A stretch of 64,000 nucleotides of DNA from Pseudophaeomoniella oleicola (Eukaryota; Ascomycota; Eurotiomycetes; Phaeomoniellales; Phaeomoniellaceae): assembly GCA_003868215.1 (NCBI GenBank), contig QWDQ01000061.1:62001-126000 (forward strand). Direction: 5' to 3'. Below, one piece after another: positions 23,801 to 34,392 of this stretch. The notes under the pieces were generated by a model. The model was not told where the DNA came from. It ran no database searches and was given only the letters and a program-made list of their open reading frames with translations. The translations under genes and the position numbers were made by a program. Position 1 is the stretch's first letter; every line of letters begins with the position of its first letter.

Positions 23801-26800
23801 ATATTCTCAAGATAATCTTTACAGCCTGTTTCGCCGCGAGTATGGCTAAATCAGAATTTCCAACCACGGTGCAGAGTCGTGATGTCAGAAGCGCAGCATG
23901 GGCGAGCTCGCTTTCCATTGAGACGCCAGGAGAACAAATGGTTGAAGCATTAAGAGCCATATACTGCTTTCGCGCCTCTACGAGGGCGTCAGAGCATTCT
24001 GTGATTTTTCCAGTTTCGAGGCAAAGCTCTGCTGTGAGTAGATTCCAGCGCAGAAGGCCAACTCCAGGTACAGGAAGTGCATCAAGAGAGTCACGGACTT
24101 TGGAAAGGGAAGATACTGCTTGGTCGCTTAAGCCTAGACGCATGAGTTCATCGCACATCTGAAGAGTGTTCAAAATGATCAGAGTACTGGTCTCTGCGCC
24201 CTCGAATTGCAAAATTCTTTCTTTTACTTTCAACGCTTCCAGTCTTGTCTGTCCCATTCCCATCGCATGTGTAAAATCGACGACGGTATTGACCCATCCT
24301 TTGAACTCATCAGTATGCTCAATTCGAGTTCCCAAATCGGCCCCGGTTTTGATCGTAGACAAGAGGGCATCCCAAGCCGAAATAGTAGAGGTGATTAGTT
24401 CCGTGGAAGGTTTCCCAAGATGGAAAGCAACGGCGAGCTGTACGCAGGTGATGTAATAAGATTGGTATGACTCTAGAGCGCTGTCCTGGCCGAGAAACTC
24501 CCCAGAAAGTAGCCTATATGATTGCTCATTTGCAATTTGATCCACGAGTTCATTAGGGATCCCTTGAGGGTTCTTGATACAGTGAGACATGATTGTAAGC
24601 ACAGTCCTCATCCTTCGCAGAGGATATGTAGCCGGATCATAAAGAGATAAGAGTGCTTTTGTGAAGTCTGTTATAAATCCGTGCATTTTACTGCTGATCT
24701 GATGGCATAGAAGTTGTCGCAGGAAACGTTCCATGACAATGCCTTTGACGTCTCGTGGTAGTGTTTGATCAATGACATTGGAGCTGGTTACGCCAACTTT
24801 GTCTGACTGTTTGGCGATTATTTTGGCGTACTGTGATAGCAGGCGATCTAGGAGTCGTAATTTCTCAGGCGAGCTGTTCCATGATAGATCTGACCCCCCT
24901 CTAGCCACCATCTGTCTAAGAAGATTTGTGGCGTCCGTGTCGAAACATGCAATTACAGCAAGCTGATATGATTGCATAGCTTCCATGATCGACCCCTGCC
25001 CGTAAAGCAAGATTGCTAGCTTTTCGTACTTAGCAGACAAAGAACCATCATACCACTCATCTGCAGGTCGCTTCTGGATCATGTTAATGGCCTTTCTCAA
25101 AAGGTCGGCCTTTTCCGGCGTGGTTGCCACTTGTGCCCGGCAACAGAGAATATTGGATAATTTGATGATTGCCATGCGTAATGGTGAACATTCTGTGGCA
25201 TCGCAATATTCCATGACGAGACAGGCGAGCTGGTAAATTTCTGCCAGGGATCGTTCGGATTCTTCCCATTCTTCGGAGCTGTCGGAGGTTGCCCTTGATT
25301 TCAAGAGGACCACAGAGGCCTCAATCGAGGATAACAATGGCTTCCAGATCTCTTGGATCTTCAATGGCATAACGTCCTCTTTGACAGACGCCTTACTTGA
25401 GTGTTGCAGATTGCGCAGATATCTGAAGATGAAGCGAGTACCAGCAATGACGGCCCGCGAGCACCACAATCTCAAACTATCATGCCGGCTGCCAAATTTT
25501 CGCGATGTTCCAACCAGCAAGTTTTGGACAACTTGTGTGGCAGCTCGCCTCAGCTTAATGACGTCTACTAGCAATGCTTCTAATTCAGGCAAATCCCCTC
25601 TCATTTGCCCCTGTAAACGCTCCACAGTGGTGATCAGGGCAGCTATGACAGTCTCTGCGTTGGTAGTATCGAGCTTTGTGAGAGACAACGTCGCAGTCCT
25701 GCAGGATATACTCGCAGATGACAGAGCGCTGTTGCCCTGGCAGCCTGTCGATGCTTGAGCCTCGTCGTAGAATTTGAGTGCAATGTCTGTTTTACCAGCC
25801 CTCTCTGCAATATCTGCCATCAGGAGCAGTACAGATTCTGGGACCATGGAGTTTTTCCCGATTAATGTCAGTTCAACCCTTTCCCGTAAGCTCTCAAAGC
25901 CACAGATCACTTCGCTGGCAGTATTTTCAGTAAGTCTAGAGTTTTTCCCCAAGTATCGTGTCAAGGAACGAGTGAGTGGCTTCCAAAGCTCCTTTGAGAT
26001 GTCCAATGTATGTCCAGCCATCTTCCACCATGTGCAGCGAATCTCCAATGCAAAACATTTAATTCGGAGCCGTCGACTTTCGTCAAGGGCCGAGCTTTCC
26101 TCGGAGATGGAATCACCCAAAGAGATCATCGTCTGGCTAAGATTGTAGAGGTGCTGTGTGGCTTGTTCGATAGTCAGAGCCTTAGTCTCCAGACAGTCGA
26201 CAATGAAACCGCTAGGGCACCATCGATTCGAAGGGTCCAGCACTGCACAAGTCGATTTTGGAAGCTGTCGCCCAGATTTAGAGAACACCTTCAGTATCTG
26301 CAGATGGTACAGAGCTAGCTGTGTCGCTTGCTTAGTCGTTTTTGCAGATGCCGGTATACTTAATACAGCGAGCAAGCTTTCCTCGGGATCAGACTGGGCC
26401 TGATGCTCGAGCTTGTTGCAGCTATCAGGTCGGAAGTCTGCATACCAAGGCGTTCGCTTCCCGAAGTTACACAGCTCTTGGATTGATAAGTCAATGAGGC
26501 CAAGGCCAAGCAATTTGTTCACGAGAATGGAAGATGCTTGGTCCAGTTGGGATCTTTCATTTTCGGAAGAACTAGCTTTGGCTTCGAAGAGTGCTGACAA
26601 TGCCCATATTGCTCTTTTACCTGTGGTTGACAGATCGATTTTGGCCTGGGTTTTGTGTTCCTTGCATTGGGGCTCTTTGGGAAAGATTGAAGCTTTGTTT
26701 GCTGAACGATTCTGAAGAGGACTGCCAACCTGACGTACGTTCCCAGTGAAGCGGCTGTCACATTGCTTGGCTGAGATCACCTGCGCTGTTGGATTGTGTT

Positions 26801-27065
26801 TCGGGTTTTCTGTCCTCGATTTCAGGGCCTGGCTCAGCGCTTTTAACGAGTTGTTAAATTCTTCCGTTGCTCTTGAGACATCTAGTAGTCGAAGCCTATG
26901 TGCCTCATCTTCGAAAATGACCACATCTCGCGTAGCTGGGTCGTTTGTTTTGCTCTTCGTTGAGACTGGCCCATGCGCTGTTGTCGCCGTTCTCTTTGTG
27001 CGGGTGGTACGAGAATACTTCTGTATCCCTTTGTCGGCGCATTGGCGCGCATTTGATGTTGTCAT
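20832..27065 (-). CDS. ESP1: Separase, caspase-like cohesin protease (peptidase family C50)
   Basis: One uninterrupted exon of 6.2 kb coding 2077 aa. The long N-terminal half is a helical repeat array (for example CDELMRLGLSDQAVSSLSKV and AKKVAKGTGSSSRLIQVDAV), as in separase TPR/HEAT-like domains. The C-terminal protease domain is clear: LPSRKKSSKGERVRIND, HIVLIPSKDLLCFPWESLPC, then the catalytic His1921 in FFYFGHGSGAQYVRG and Cys1947 in TTFLMGCSSVLMHE, followed by VVGTLWDVTDKDIDRF. Both catalytic residues are present. Separase cleaves the cohesin kleisin subunit at anaphase and is held inactive by securin; bimB of Aspergillus and cut1 of fission yeast are counterparts. The start ATG at 27065 opens a basic, low-complexity leader (KYSRTTRTKRTATT). 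Confidence 0.95.
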   Translation of the reverse strand: MTTSNARQCADKGIQKYSRTTRTKRTATTAHGPVSTKSKTNDPATRDVVIFEDEAHRLRLLDVSRATEEFNNSLKALSQALKSRTENPKHNPTAQVISAKQCDSRFTGNVRQVGSPLQNRSANKASIFPKEPQCKEHKTQAKIDLSTTGKRAIWALSALFEAKASSSENERSQLDQASSILVNKLLGLGLIDLSIQELCNFGKRTPWYADFRPDSCNKLEHQAQSDPEESLLAVLSIPASAKTTKQATQLALYHLQILKVFSKSGRQLPKSTCAVLDPSNRWCPSGFIVDCLETKALTIEQATQHLYNLSQTMISLGDSISEESSALDESRRLRIKCFALEIRCTWWKMAGHTLDISKELWKPLTRSLTRYLGKNSRLTENTASEVICGFESLRERVELTLIGKNSMVPESVLLLMADIAERAGKTDIALKFYDEAQASTGCQGNSALSSASISCRTATLSLTKLDTTNAETVIAALITTVERLQGQMRGDLPELEALLVDVIKLRRAATQVVQNLLVGTSRKFGSRHDSLRLWCSRAVIAGTRFIFRYLRNLQHSSKASVKEDVMPLKIQEIWKPLLSSIEASVVLLKSRATSDSSEEWEESERSLAEIYQLACLVMEYCDATECSPLRMAIIKLSNILCCRAQVATTPEKADLLRKAINMIQKRPADEWYDGSLSAKYEKLAILLYGQGSIMEAMQSYQLAVIACFDTDATNLLRQMVARGGSDLSWNSSPEKLRLLDRLLSQYAKIIAKQSDKVGVTSSNVIDQTLPRDVKGIVMERFLRQLLCHQISSKMHGFITDFTKALLSLYDPATYPLRRMRTVLTIMSHCIKNPQGIPNELVDQIANEQSYRLLSGEFLGQDSALESYQSYYITCVQLAVAFHLGKPSTELITSTISAWDALLSTIKTGADLGTRIEHTDEFKGWVNTVVDFTHAMGMGQTRLEALKVKERILQFEGAETSTLIILNTLQMCDELMRLGLSDQAVSSLSKVRDSLDALPVPGVGLLRWNLLTAELCLETGKITECSDALVEARKQYMALNASTICSPGVSMESELAHAALLTSRLCTVVGNSDLAILAAKQAVKIILRIWAMLERVDKHGRSTKSETGQEEKYESTMVNLIDKFATMSTGQCECNETDNYSGPKFWPHIDLHVRSLLNMSSIATHNGLFQDAVYFAEQAKKVAKGTGSSSRLIQVDAVLAEIYLRSGRNDAARDLLQTLCHNRSEPLSVSLMVHMNTVLSNGCLMEGNVEQALQYLKDVSIALERNPVPANIISGCLDSNQARQTQFNDRVKLRGSSKASVSKPHRGTGAKNAAKLPSRQPAKSSEDSSHNRPCNLSQMQALTMLDDLNWQKVNILTRANRIREAIELSGKSRQVDSAFASLPVRVAALFGRAKELLLENSVHSILLDSTISWPSKSLPTKSNVSKSVQKAPVPTTKRPRKTRNEAALQGTFQEAIEAEPFKLLEQVQNILKQDEKAFRSCGSLLHLGSLKELEVKTTLLLSSVNTNFQLEQSKLSSDAHCLSVTGTDRDSAGIHADVELQHWERISQWPTLDHPGGEGEVCLSDVASLCEDILLNLPTNWTVVTMIITEDKKDMLLNRMQHGGKPFTLRLPIERLNEEDEEDDVFNYESCRAELLDIISHANTTAHCTGDRADKAFKKEWWRQRECLDQRLGGLLENIENLWLAGFRGIFAPGTPDHASFAGFSQRLHRILDSHLPSRKKSSKGERVRINDSVVELFLGIGEPDTTDLDDAVADLLAFVVDILQFSGEHNAYDEIDFDMMAVETLDALQSYHSSMEQRKKASSIEHIVLIPSKDLLCFPWESLPCLKNRSVSRLPSLRCLQKRLPRVQGQGGTQTDGVYIDSTLGSYILNPSTDLSGTQATFSTALETAQPSYSSILCRAPTESEFTSCLTSSSLFFYFGHGSGAQYVRGRTIRKLTHCATTFLMGCSSVLMHEAGQYEPYGVPWNYMHGGAPAVVGTLWDVTDKDIDRFAMRTFVNWGLLEPCHLEQREPTLKGKARRKKSPQPITEDPSSIFGGEAARGKVALGEAVAKGRDACVLRYLNGAAPVIYGIPGVFLK

Positions 27066-27328
27066 ATGTTCAGCTGCTCTATTGATGTGCTTGATGGCTG
27101 CAGTCTCTAATTGATGCTGAAAATGAAGCTGATTTGCATCAATGTCAACAGACTTCTGTTTTTGGAAAACGGAATACTGCGGACGCTTTCCGTTCGACTT
27201 TATGAATTCTCCAAAAATTTATTCCGCGTTGCGGTCATCGGTCCTCTGGATTGATTGTACAAGTTTACCTATGGTATCAAGTAGCACGTTTCTTTAAGCA
27301 ACCTTTCCTTGGATCTTTTTGAGCGAAA
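27066..27328. promoter_or_regulatory. Divergent promoter of ESP1 and the small mitochondrial gene
   Basis: A 263-bp gap between two divergently transcribed start codons. It must hold both promoters. I saw no MCB (ACGCGT) or E-box core in it. Confidence 0.5.
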
Positions 27329-28023
27329 ATGGCTATCTTGAAAAGACTAGGATGTAGACATTTGGGCGCTGTTCCTACACAGCCTGCATCACAGTCATTC
27401 AAGCTCTTTTTCCCGGGCTTGAACTTCTATCAGCAAGCGCAACGCCTTTTACCATCTGTTCGACTGCACTCGACAGAGTCCGCAGGAGTCCCTCGAATTG
27501 CGAACCCTTCAATCTGGTCCGGCATGGTTCCAAAATTTCTGCGGCGGTCCCCACGAAGGTCCATTGCCCATCAATCGAAGGATTGGAATCCTGCGACATT
27601 CTTCATTGTTATTTTCATTTTAATTGGATCACAGTCTATACGTCTGATCACCGAACAACGCCAGATGCTGGCATACACCCGGAAGGCCGAGGCTAAGATC
27701 CAATTACTTAGAAAGGTATTGGACAGTTTGCAACGCGGCGAAGAAGTAGACGTCGAAAAGATGCTTGGTACTGGTGACGTGCTCAAGGAGAGGGAGTGGG
27801 AAGAAGGTATGCTGATATCACCAATCCTGCCAGCTTATACTGAACAAATGCTTTAGTCATCAAGGAAATAGAATCCCAAGACTCGATATGGCATTCTCAT
27901 GTACGAAAAGAGGATCAAAAGAAATTAGATGAGGCTACAACAGATAAGCAACTTGATGCAAATCCAGCCACAAAGTATGTGCTATCGCGAGAAGCACAGC
28001 CTCCAAGCAGCAACTTCTATTGA
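27329..28023 (+). CDS. Small mitochondrial single-span membrane protein (DUF5321-like)
   Basis: Two exons, 27329-27806 and 27857-28023, separated by a 50-bp intron; 214 aa. The N-terminus is basic and fits a mitochondrial targeting sequence (MAILKRLGCRHLGAVPTQP). The conserved core is DWNPATFFIVIFILIGSQSI, one hydrophobic span, followed by a predicted coiled coil (TRKAEAKIQLLRKVLDSLQR) and the motif GEEVDVEKMLGTGD. Splicing at EWEE joins VIKEIESQDSIWHSH, restoring a continuous helix. I associate this pattern with the fungal family DUF5321, from memory and unverified. Likely an inner-membrane protein with the coiled coil in the intermembrane space or matrix; function unknown. Confidence 0.8.
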
Positions 28024-28997
28024 ATAAGGTGAACTCTTCAATCTAATCGGCGTCCATCATGGCGTGACAACCCTCCAATCGGGCATCAGCTGCTCACTTA
28101 GAGTTCATACTGTTGGATCTATCTAAACACATCACAGCCTCGAAACGGATTCACAAATATCCTAGCATGGTGGCTCGTGAACTGTTCCGCGAGCTGACAC
28201 ATTACGTGAAAGTTACGCATGGGGGACACAACCTCGAGATCTCAGAATGCTCTTTTCCAGCGAACATGCATGCATGCAGTGAACCGGAATTTCCACTGAT
28301 CATGTGTACTCCGGAAATATTTCCGCTGGGCTGCTGTCGCCAATCGATTTTCGAGAAGTCATGATGCAGCTAAGTCATGTGGTACACTGCTGAAGGACCA
28401 ATAAAGAATGTCACACAACTAGCAAGAGAAGGAGGACGCAGTTGATTAACCGCCCCACTTGAGCAAAATACTGATAGAGTTCCAGCGTTTTCTTGCACAT
28501 ATGCAATCATTAATATGTAGATCAAGTCTACTTTTGTAGGGCTGCCTGGGCTGCTGTGCCGTTCAGGAGATGCACGAGCACGTAGTGCAAATAGCAGGAT
28601 TTGAAGTGACTCAGTGCTATCATCTCTGCAATATGTATACACATGAATCGAAATCCAATCAGATGCCAATCTCATCGAAACTGTCCGCGCGACACGCCTC
28701 ACGTAAGTGATGGATTCCAAACGTCACGGAGAGTAGTAGACCCTCAACGACTTCTGATCCAAAATCAGACTTGCTCCCCCCTGATCAGCTTTACGACGTT
28801 TGCACTGAGAATTCACATACCTTTTCTGAGTCTCACAAGAATGGAAATTTACAATGATTATTTTTCCTGAGCACATAAATTAAGCTGAAAGGTGACCTTT
28901 CTCTATCACCAAATCTGAGCCGACACAAAACAAGAGCGACGAGACATCGAGTCTGTCAATCATACAGTAGCATCAGTGATAGTCGGCTGTGGAAAAC
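28024..28997. other. Intergenic, about 1 kb, with a palindrome cluster
   Basis: No supported gene; short frames at 28113-28364 and 28370-28720 have no recognisable features. The stretch 28267-28325 packs several perfect palindromes (separate entry). Confidence 0.5.
28267..28325. repeat. Cluster of perfect palindromes
   Basis: Within 59 bp there are TGCATGCATGCA (28267-28278), a CCGGAATTTCC stretch with the palindrome GGAATTCC-like core (about 28285-28295), and CGGAAATATTTCCG (28312-28325). The first and last are exact. The two GGAA...TTCC elements are related to each other. Confidence 0.5.
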
Positions 28998-30325
28998 ATG
29001 GATGTGCGAGATAGTAGGTCTTTAAAGACATCACAAAGAATTCATTATGGGCCTAGCGAGGAGCGAAGACAAGATGTTGCGAGGAAAAGTCCTGGAGCGT
29101 CTGTGGCTGGAAGAACAGTGAAACGAAGAACTGGAGACCCTGCTATCCTCAAGAACCCTCAACCAGAGCTAGAAGGCTTCGATTCTGACGCAACTATTGA
29201 CGATGCAGGGCTAATGGGAGCTGACTCAGATAACGCTCCTAAATTGCAGACTGGGCATCGCCCTTCTGCGTTATTTTCTGACGAGACGCTGAAATCTTCG
29301 CTTCACGACCCTGGGTCGAGTGCGGCGATAGAAGCCACGAAGCTTCCTTTTCCCGAGCTCACTGCTACTCCAGTCCGTAGTCAAGACTACGCTTGTTCTG
29401 ATGGGTCAATACACATCTCTAGCACCGCTCGTCTGTATTTGGTCCGCTCAGGATATCCAATGTCCGTCGCAGATTACGAGAACACATTCAGGACCCTGCA
29501 ACTCCAGAAGAAGAAATACGGCGGCTTCCTCGAGTTTGTCAGAAGACACCTGAAATCTCAGCCTTATTATATGCTTGTCAGATCCGTTTCCGGGACAAGC
29601 TATAGCGGTGTGCTCGATCTGTTTGGGATAGAAAGTATGACAGATGCTCAAATCTGTCATCGTATTGCAATAGGCTTTTTAGACAGATACGGCGCCGAAA
29701 TTTGGCTCGGATATGGTCCACAAAGAAAGAAAGAACAAAGGTTGATTCGAACCGCAGAGGAGATTGCTGAAGGAGCACCTGCTGGACTATATGGCTACGA
29801 TCATCGCAGTCCTTCTAGTGGTCTTGCCAACGCTCGAGTTCTTCAGCAGGAGCAACAAATTGCTAGCGCTCGGCAGGGCATTCGTGCTTTGGCCACAGCA
29901 ATCGAGTTGAAACAGCGCGTTTTTGCTGCAGAGAGCATTCTTGCTTCAGGAGCGATCATTCCTGAAGAGCCAGACGATGGCGATCCCGATGCAGCTAAGT
30001 GGCAGCTTCCTGCGCACAAGATTGCTGGTCACCATGGCTTCGTTCCGCTTCACCACGAACAACATCGCGAGAAGTGAGTACCAGCAAGTGCATTCAGGAT
30101 TTTACTTACCGATTCGTCAGGTTGTTGACCATCCTAGGTCACTTCTTTCTGGAAGTCCGAAAGAACTGCTTTTCTGACCCAAACGAGGTTTTTCCTATCC
30201 TTAGAGTCAGTCGTCCAACGATCAGCGAAGTCCGAGGACAATCTACGGAAGAAGACGAAGACGACGAGGTTATCAAATTGTTTATTAAGAAGGTGCGATA
30301 TGGACCTGATCAGGCTGTGAGATAG
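28998..30325 (+). CDS. Unrecognised protein with an acidic FDSDATID motif
   Basis: Two exons, 28998-30073 and 30121-30325 (47-bp intron GTGAGT ... GTCAG), giving 426 aa. I do not recognise a family. The N-terminus is disordered and basic (EERRQDVARKSPGASVAGRT), followed by LEGFDSDATIDDAG and an acidic stretch. The middle looks folded: ARLYLVRSGYPMSVADYENT, KKYGGFLEFVRRHLKSQPYY and ICHRIAIGFLDRYGAEIWLG. An Ala/Gln-rich helix follows (QEQQIASARQGIRALATAIE). The second exon adds LLTILGHFFLEVRKNCFSDP and ends after a run of Glu/Asp. The next gene downstream on the same strand carries the same FDSDATID motif. Probably lineage-restricted. The GTG three codons upstream of the ATG is not needed as a start. 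Confidence 0.7.
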
Positions 30326-31584
30326 CTGATACAGAGATAAGTTTGACGTAATAGAGCGGTCTATGGAAGTCGTGTTTCGCAACGAAGCTTATGAAGTAAG
30401 AATAGCGATGATTATGTGACACTAGTTCTAGGTCTCAGAATGGGATATGAGCAGATTCGATGATGCTTTCTGAGATAGAATTATCAAAGAAGTCTTGAGA
30501 GATAATCGACCGCCTTGATCTGGACCGTTGTGAATCATATTAGTGATGCATCGCTACGTGACTTATACATCTCTGTCGTTTCCGAGGTCTACGCCCATAT
30601 GACTGGCTTGGAACCGTCTTGCCTTGGCTGCAAGACTCTCTTATGTGCTTGCATTGTCTGGAGCGATTTCAGGATTGATTGTCAGGAAATTGCCAGGGCT
30701 ATTGAAGTGTGTATGTCTAATCTAGCTTTGACAGCGGAACATCCTCCGACAACCTGTGCCAAGGCCGAGAATGTACTTTACGACCACAGGCATAGAAGTC
30801 GACCGTCTTCGACTCATTGTGCCCCTCGTCTCCCCAGAACTTACCAATGATCTTGATGGAAGTGACAGATATGAACTACAAGTCCCAGCAAGTTGGAATA
30901 CCTCAAACAAATGGCTTCTGTTAGGTGTGTACCAAAGGTATAATCCTCGATGTAGTCAGCTTGCTCGCCCCGTTGGGCTACGGTACAACTAACTCTAGCC
31001 AACCCCGAGACTGTTCATGGGTGATATACGAAGATATAGGGAAGACTGCTGCTTATTACTCCCTGAATAGCGGTGTCGGAATCAAGCTTTCCGCTTCCTG
31101 AGCCGGAAAAACGGGCATTCTTGTGATCCCCTCAACTATGAAGCACGACTGATTTGTCAGTTGATAGGACTGCTGATCTGTCACCATTCAATTCCTTTTT
31201 CATCGGCGTTGTCTGAGACTGTATATGGGCCTCTTTGTAGGCTTTTCGGTAAGATTGAGCTCATCAATCAAAGGAAGGCTGCGTATGCGAAACAGTCAGT
31301 GAGATCTTGCCGATATGCATTCTATCAAGTCTGCACTTTGCCTCTAGGGAGATGTCTTTCCCGGGAAACGCGTAGACGGGCTCTAGACAAGAGGCTTGTT
31401 TCGGTTATCACAGGATCCCGACAATTTCGGCTATCAAAGGCCAAAGGCGGATTGTTTCAACAAGGTATTGCCGCCTGGTTCCATATCCGCGCCATAATGT
31501 CAATCCCAGAGAATAATTTCACACATTCCCACACTGCTTCATTCCCAACATCACAGAGTAAGCGGCCTTGCTTGATTCATTCCA
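30326..31584. other. Gap between the two FDSDATID genes, possible gene remnant
   Basis: 1.26 kb with no confident gene. One stretch on the plus strand, about 30771-30945, reads like coding sequence (GIEVDRLRLIVPLVSPELTN, then YELQVPASWNTSNKWLLLG) and ends next to a possible donor (TTAGGTGTGT). I could not connect it to a plausible start or to the downstream gene. A longer frame at 31161-31649 overlaps the start of the next gene in another phase and has no features. Confidence 0.35.
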
Positions 31585-34392
31585 ATGCCTGGCCCAAGGA
31601 AGAAGATGAAGCACACTGCTTCTGGGCTAGTTCCAAGGCAAGCGGTTGATGAGGACTGGCGGACATATCGGCCATTCTGGGTTGCTCTTCAACTTGATCC
31701 TAAGTACCATGAAGGCTTCTTCAAGCAGATTGTCTACCCGATGCGCCAGAAATCGCAACACAAGCTCTTACTGAAGCGCAACACAGAAGCTAGTATCAGA
31801 ACGATGACACAGTGAGGCCATTGCTCCCTGCATTGATACCCTGCTAACAGTGGCCAGAATACTCATCCGCGGATATGGCAGACGAGTTTGGGGTGCTAAG
31901 AGCCACTGGCTTGTTGGTGGTCCTCGTGATGGTACCATTCAGAAGTTGTCCCTCATAACTGGTCCCCTCAAGAGCTCTCCGAGAGCTAATGTAACCGACT
32001 CAATGGTTGCTGATGAAGAAGAGGCGAAAAAGCGATATCATGGTACCTTGAACGAGGGTGGTGGAAGCTATCATGTCACTGGCAAGCACACAGCGCCGTT
32101 GGACTTTGATAGCGATGCCACCATCGACGAGAGCGAAACAGGAGGTGACGTCGACAACACTGATGCTAGAAGCGTTAAGGGGGGCGGTGTAATGCCACAC
32201 AATCATGGAGATGGCGAAAGCCAGAAGACTGACCTCTACATAGAGGTGTCTGAAGACAAGGAAAGGTAAGACATTCTGAAGGATTGTATTGCCGAGACAC
32301 CAAGCGGGTCTTTCGAAAACTTGCAAAACAGGAACTAACTCATCCAATAGAATAGAAGGCATTCTTGATGAGCTCTGGCGTCGGATGAGAGACATTCTGT
32401 TTGAGAGTCCAATAGACCGCACTTCTCGTCCATCAACGCCTGGATCATACATCCAACGACCGTCAAGCACCAGCTTGGACTCAAGCAATACTGTTAGTCT
32501 AGTGGAGGACTTTTTCCCTCTTTATTCAACTAACTTTTAAGCAGCGCCGAGTAGGTAGCCACCGTCTTGGCTCACGCGCGAAGTCATTGATCGACAAACA
32601 AAAGCCACAAGACGACGCAGAATTTGGATGGATATCAGACAACGGAGACGGATTAGCTGGTAACTCTGATAAATTCGCATCCTGCAGTGAATCTTGCGAC
32701 GAAGACGTTCCCACGTCCACACAAGGTCCCAGATCGAAAGTGGCTCACTCTCACGAAGATAATCGAATGACAAGTCTTCGAACACTTCTTGCAAACATAA
32801 CTGTCAGTGCACACGAACAAGCCTCCAGAGATCCAACATTATCATTTGCCTCTGCGCCTGGCATCCCAATTCTTCGAGCACTTATTGGAGCTTTAGCAGT
32901 TGACGTCATCGACGAACCCGTTGACCAAGCCATGAGCACGTACAGCACCATGGCGGAAGCGTGCAAGTATGCAAATGACGAATATCACGGAAACCCCGTC
33001 TTCAACCCCTTCAAATGGCTCATTGAGAACAGCGACCCAGTAGTTCGCTACGAAGCAGAGATCTGTCGACGTAATATCAACCCGAACAATGGAGAAGCTT
33101 ACACGTGGAGGCAGATTGCAACAGTCCTTCTCCCTTATGAGACCGAGAAGCTCCGCAGATACCGCATCTCGGGCCGACGCGATTCTTCCGACTGCTACCC
33201 ATGTGACCCGAACGGCACGATCACAGACCCTGCAGCCTGCGCAATGGCTACTGCTCAGATGATTTCAGAAGGACGCCTCCCCGATGGGAACAGCATTTGT
33301 GCTTTCAAGTTCGACCAATATGGACATATTTGCTTTCATCCTAAGTATGTTATGAAAGTTGGCGTTCCACCGTCTGCCGAAGAAATACAACAATCTCGCC
33401 AGTATCTGGAACAGGCCGGCTACAAAGTCATCAAGACAGACGCTATTACTGATGCAGACGGTATTGCGGATAAAGACCCGGCAAATGGCCAATCGACACA
33501 CTCTAGTACCTCAGCTACTGGACAGGGCACAACGCAGACTACAGAAGGAGCAGTTGATGCAAAGTCACTTCCTAAGACAGGTAAAGCGACGGATATGCGA
33601 GATACATCTAATGTCGAGCATGACATCTCCACATCGAACAATGCCAGCAGTGTTCCTCAACTTTCTCACACGGGATCTCTCCGGCCAATTCCTTCGCCAT
33701 TGACGGGATCGCGTTACTTCTGGACCTCTGCCGAGACTGCCGAGATGGTTCGCCGACTGCGTCTGTTGACACATGTTGTTTCTACTGAGTCAGAGCCTTC
33801 GATTTTTGAAGAGCATTTCAATAGTGACATCGAACGCCAATCGTTCATCGAGCGTGGCTACCTTCTCTTCAAAGATGCTTACACAGAACCACCCAAGTTT
33901 GTCCCTAATTGGATGACAAATCCTGCCGCACCAATTGAGAGTCCCTCTAACGAACCATGGGCAAGCTACATACCCGCGCGCACAATGCCGACATGCTTCC
34001 CACTAAGCAAACCCGCTCCTGAACCCAAGACGATGCAAATCGCTCTCTCGCAAGTCAACCCTCCGCTCCCTGGCTCCACTGGCATCCGATACTTCGAAAC
34101 TTCCTGGCTCGGCGACGACAGGATTGAGCACATGACACGCTTCTACGAGGAGCTCTGCAACCACGCGACTCTGCCACTCAGCAAGATCACCTCCTTCATC
34201 TTCAGCTACGGCTGGAGCGAGAAGATACTGCATGTATCCGCAGAGGCGGCGGAGGACTGGCCGTTCAACTTCGCCGCGCTTCCGAAGGACTGGGATGACT
34301 GGAAGGTGTTCAAGGCGGATGTAAAGGAGGCAGCGAGGAAGGGCGTCAAGATCTGGCGCATGAAGGTGTTGGTGGTCGCGAAGGAGGAGTAG
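31585..34392 (+). CDS. Unrecognised large protein with an acidic FDSDATID motif
   Basis: Four exons: 31585-31811, 31858-32265, 32351-32492 and 32545-34392. All phases close, giving 874 aa. An in-frame TGA four codons upstream supports the ATG at 31585. No known family is apparent. Exon 1 encodes MKHTASGLVPRQAVDEDWRT and WVALQLDPKYHEGFFKQIVY; exon 2 has GYGRRVWGAKSHWLVGGPRD and the motif LDFDSDATIDESETGGDVDN; exon 3 has IEGILDELWRRMRDILFESP. The large last exon holds a Cys-containing segment (RRDSSDCYPCDPNGTITDPA, then AFKFDQYGHICFHPKYVMKV), a Ser/Thr linker, and a well-ordered C-terminal region (SRYFWTSAETAEMVRRLRLL, RYFETSWLGDDRIEHMTRFY, KITSFIFSYGWSEKILHVSA). The C-terminal codons are GC-rich compared with the rest. 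Probably a lineage-specific gene related in part to its upstream neighbour; function unknown. Confidence 0.7.
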
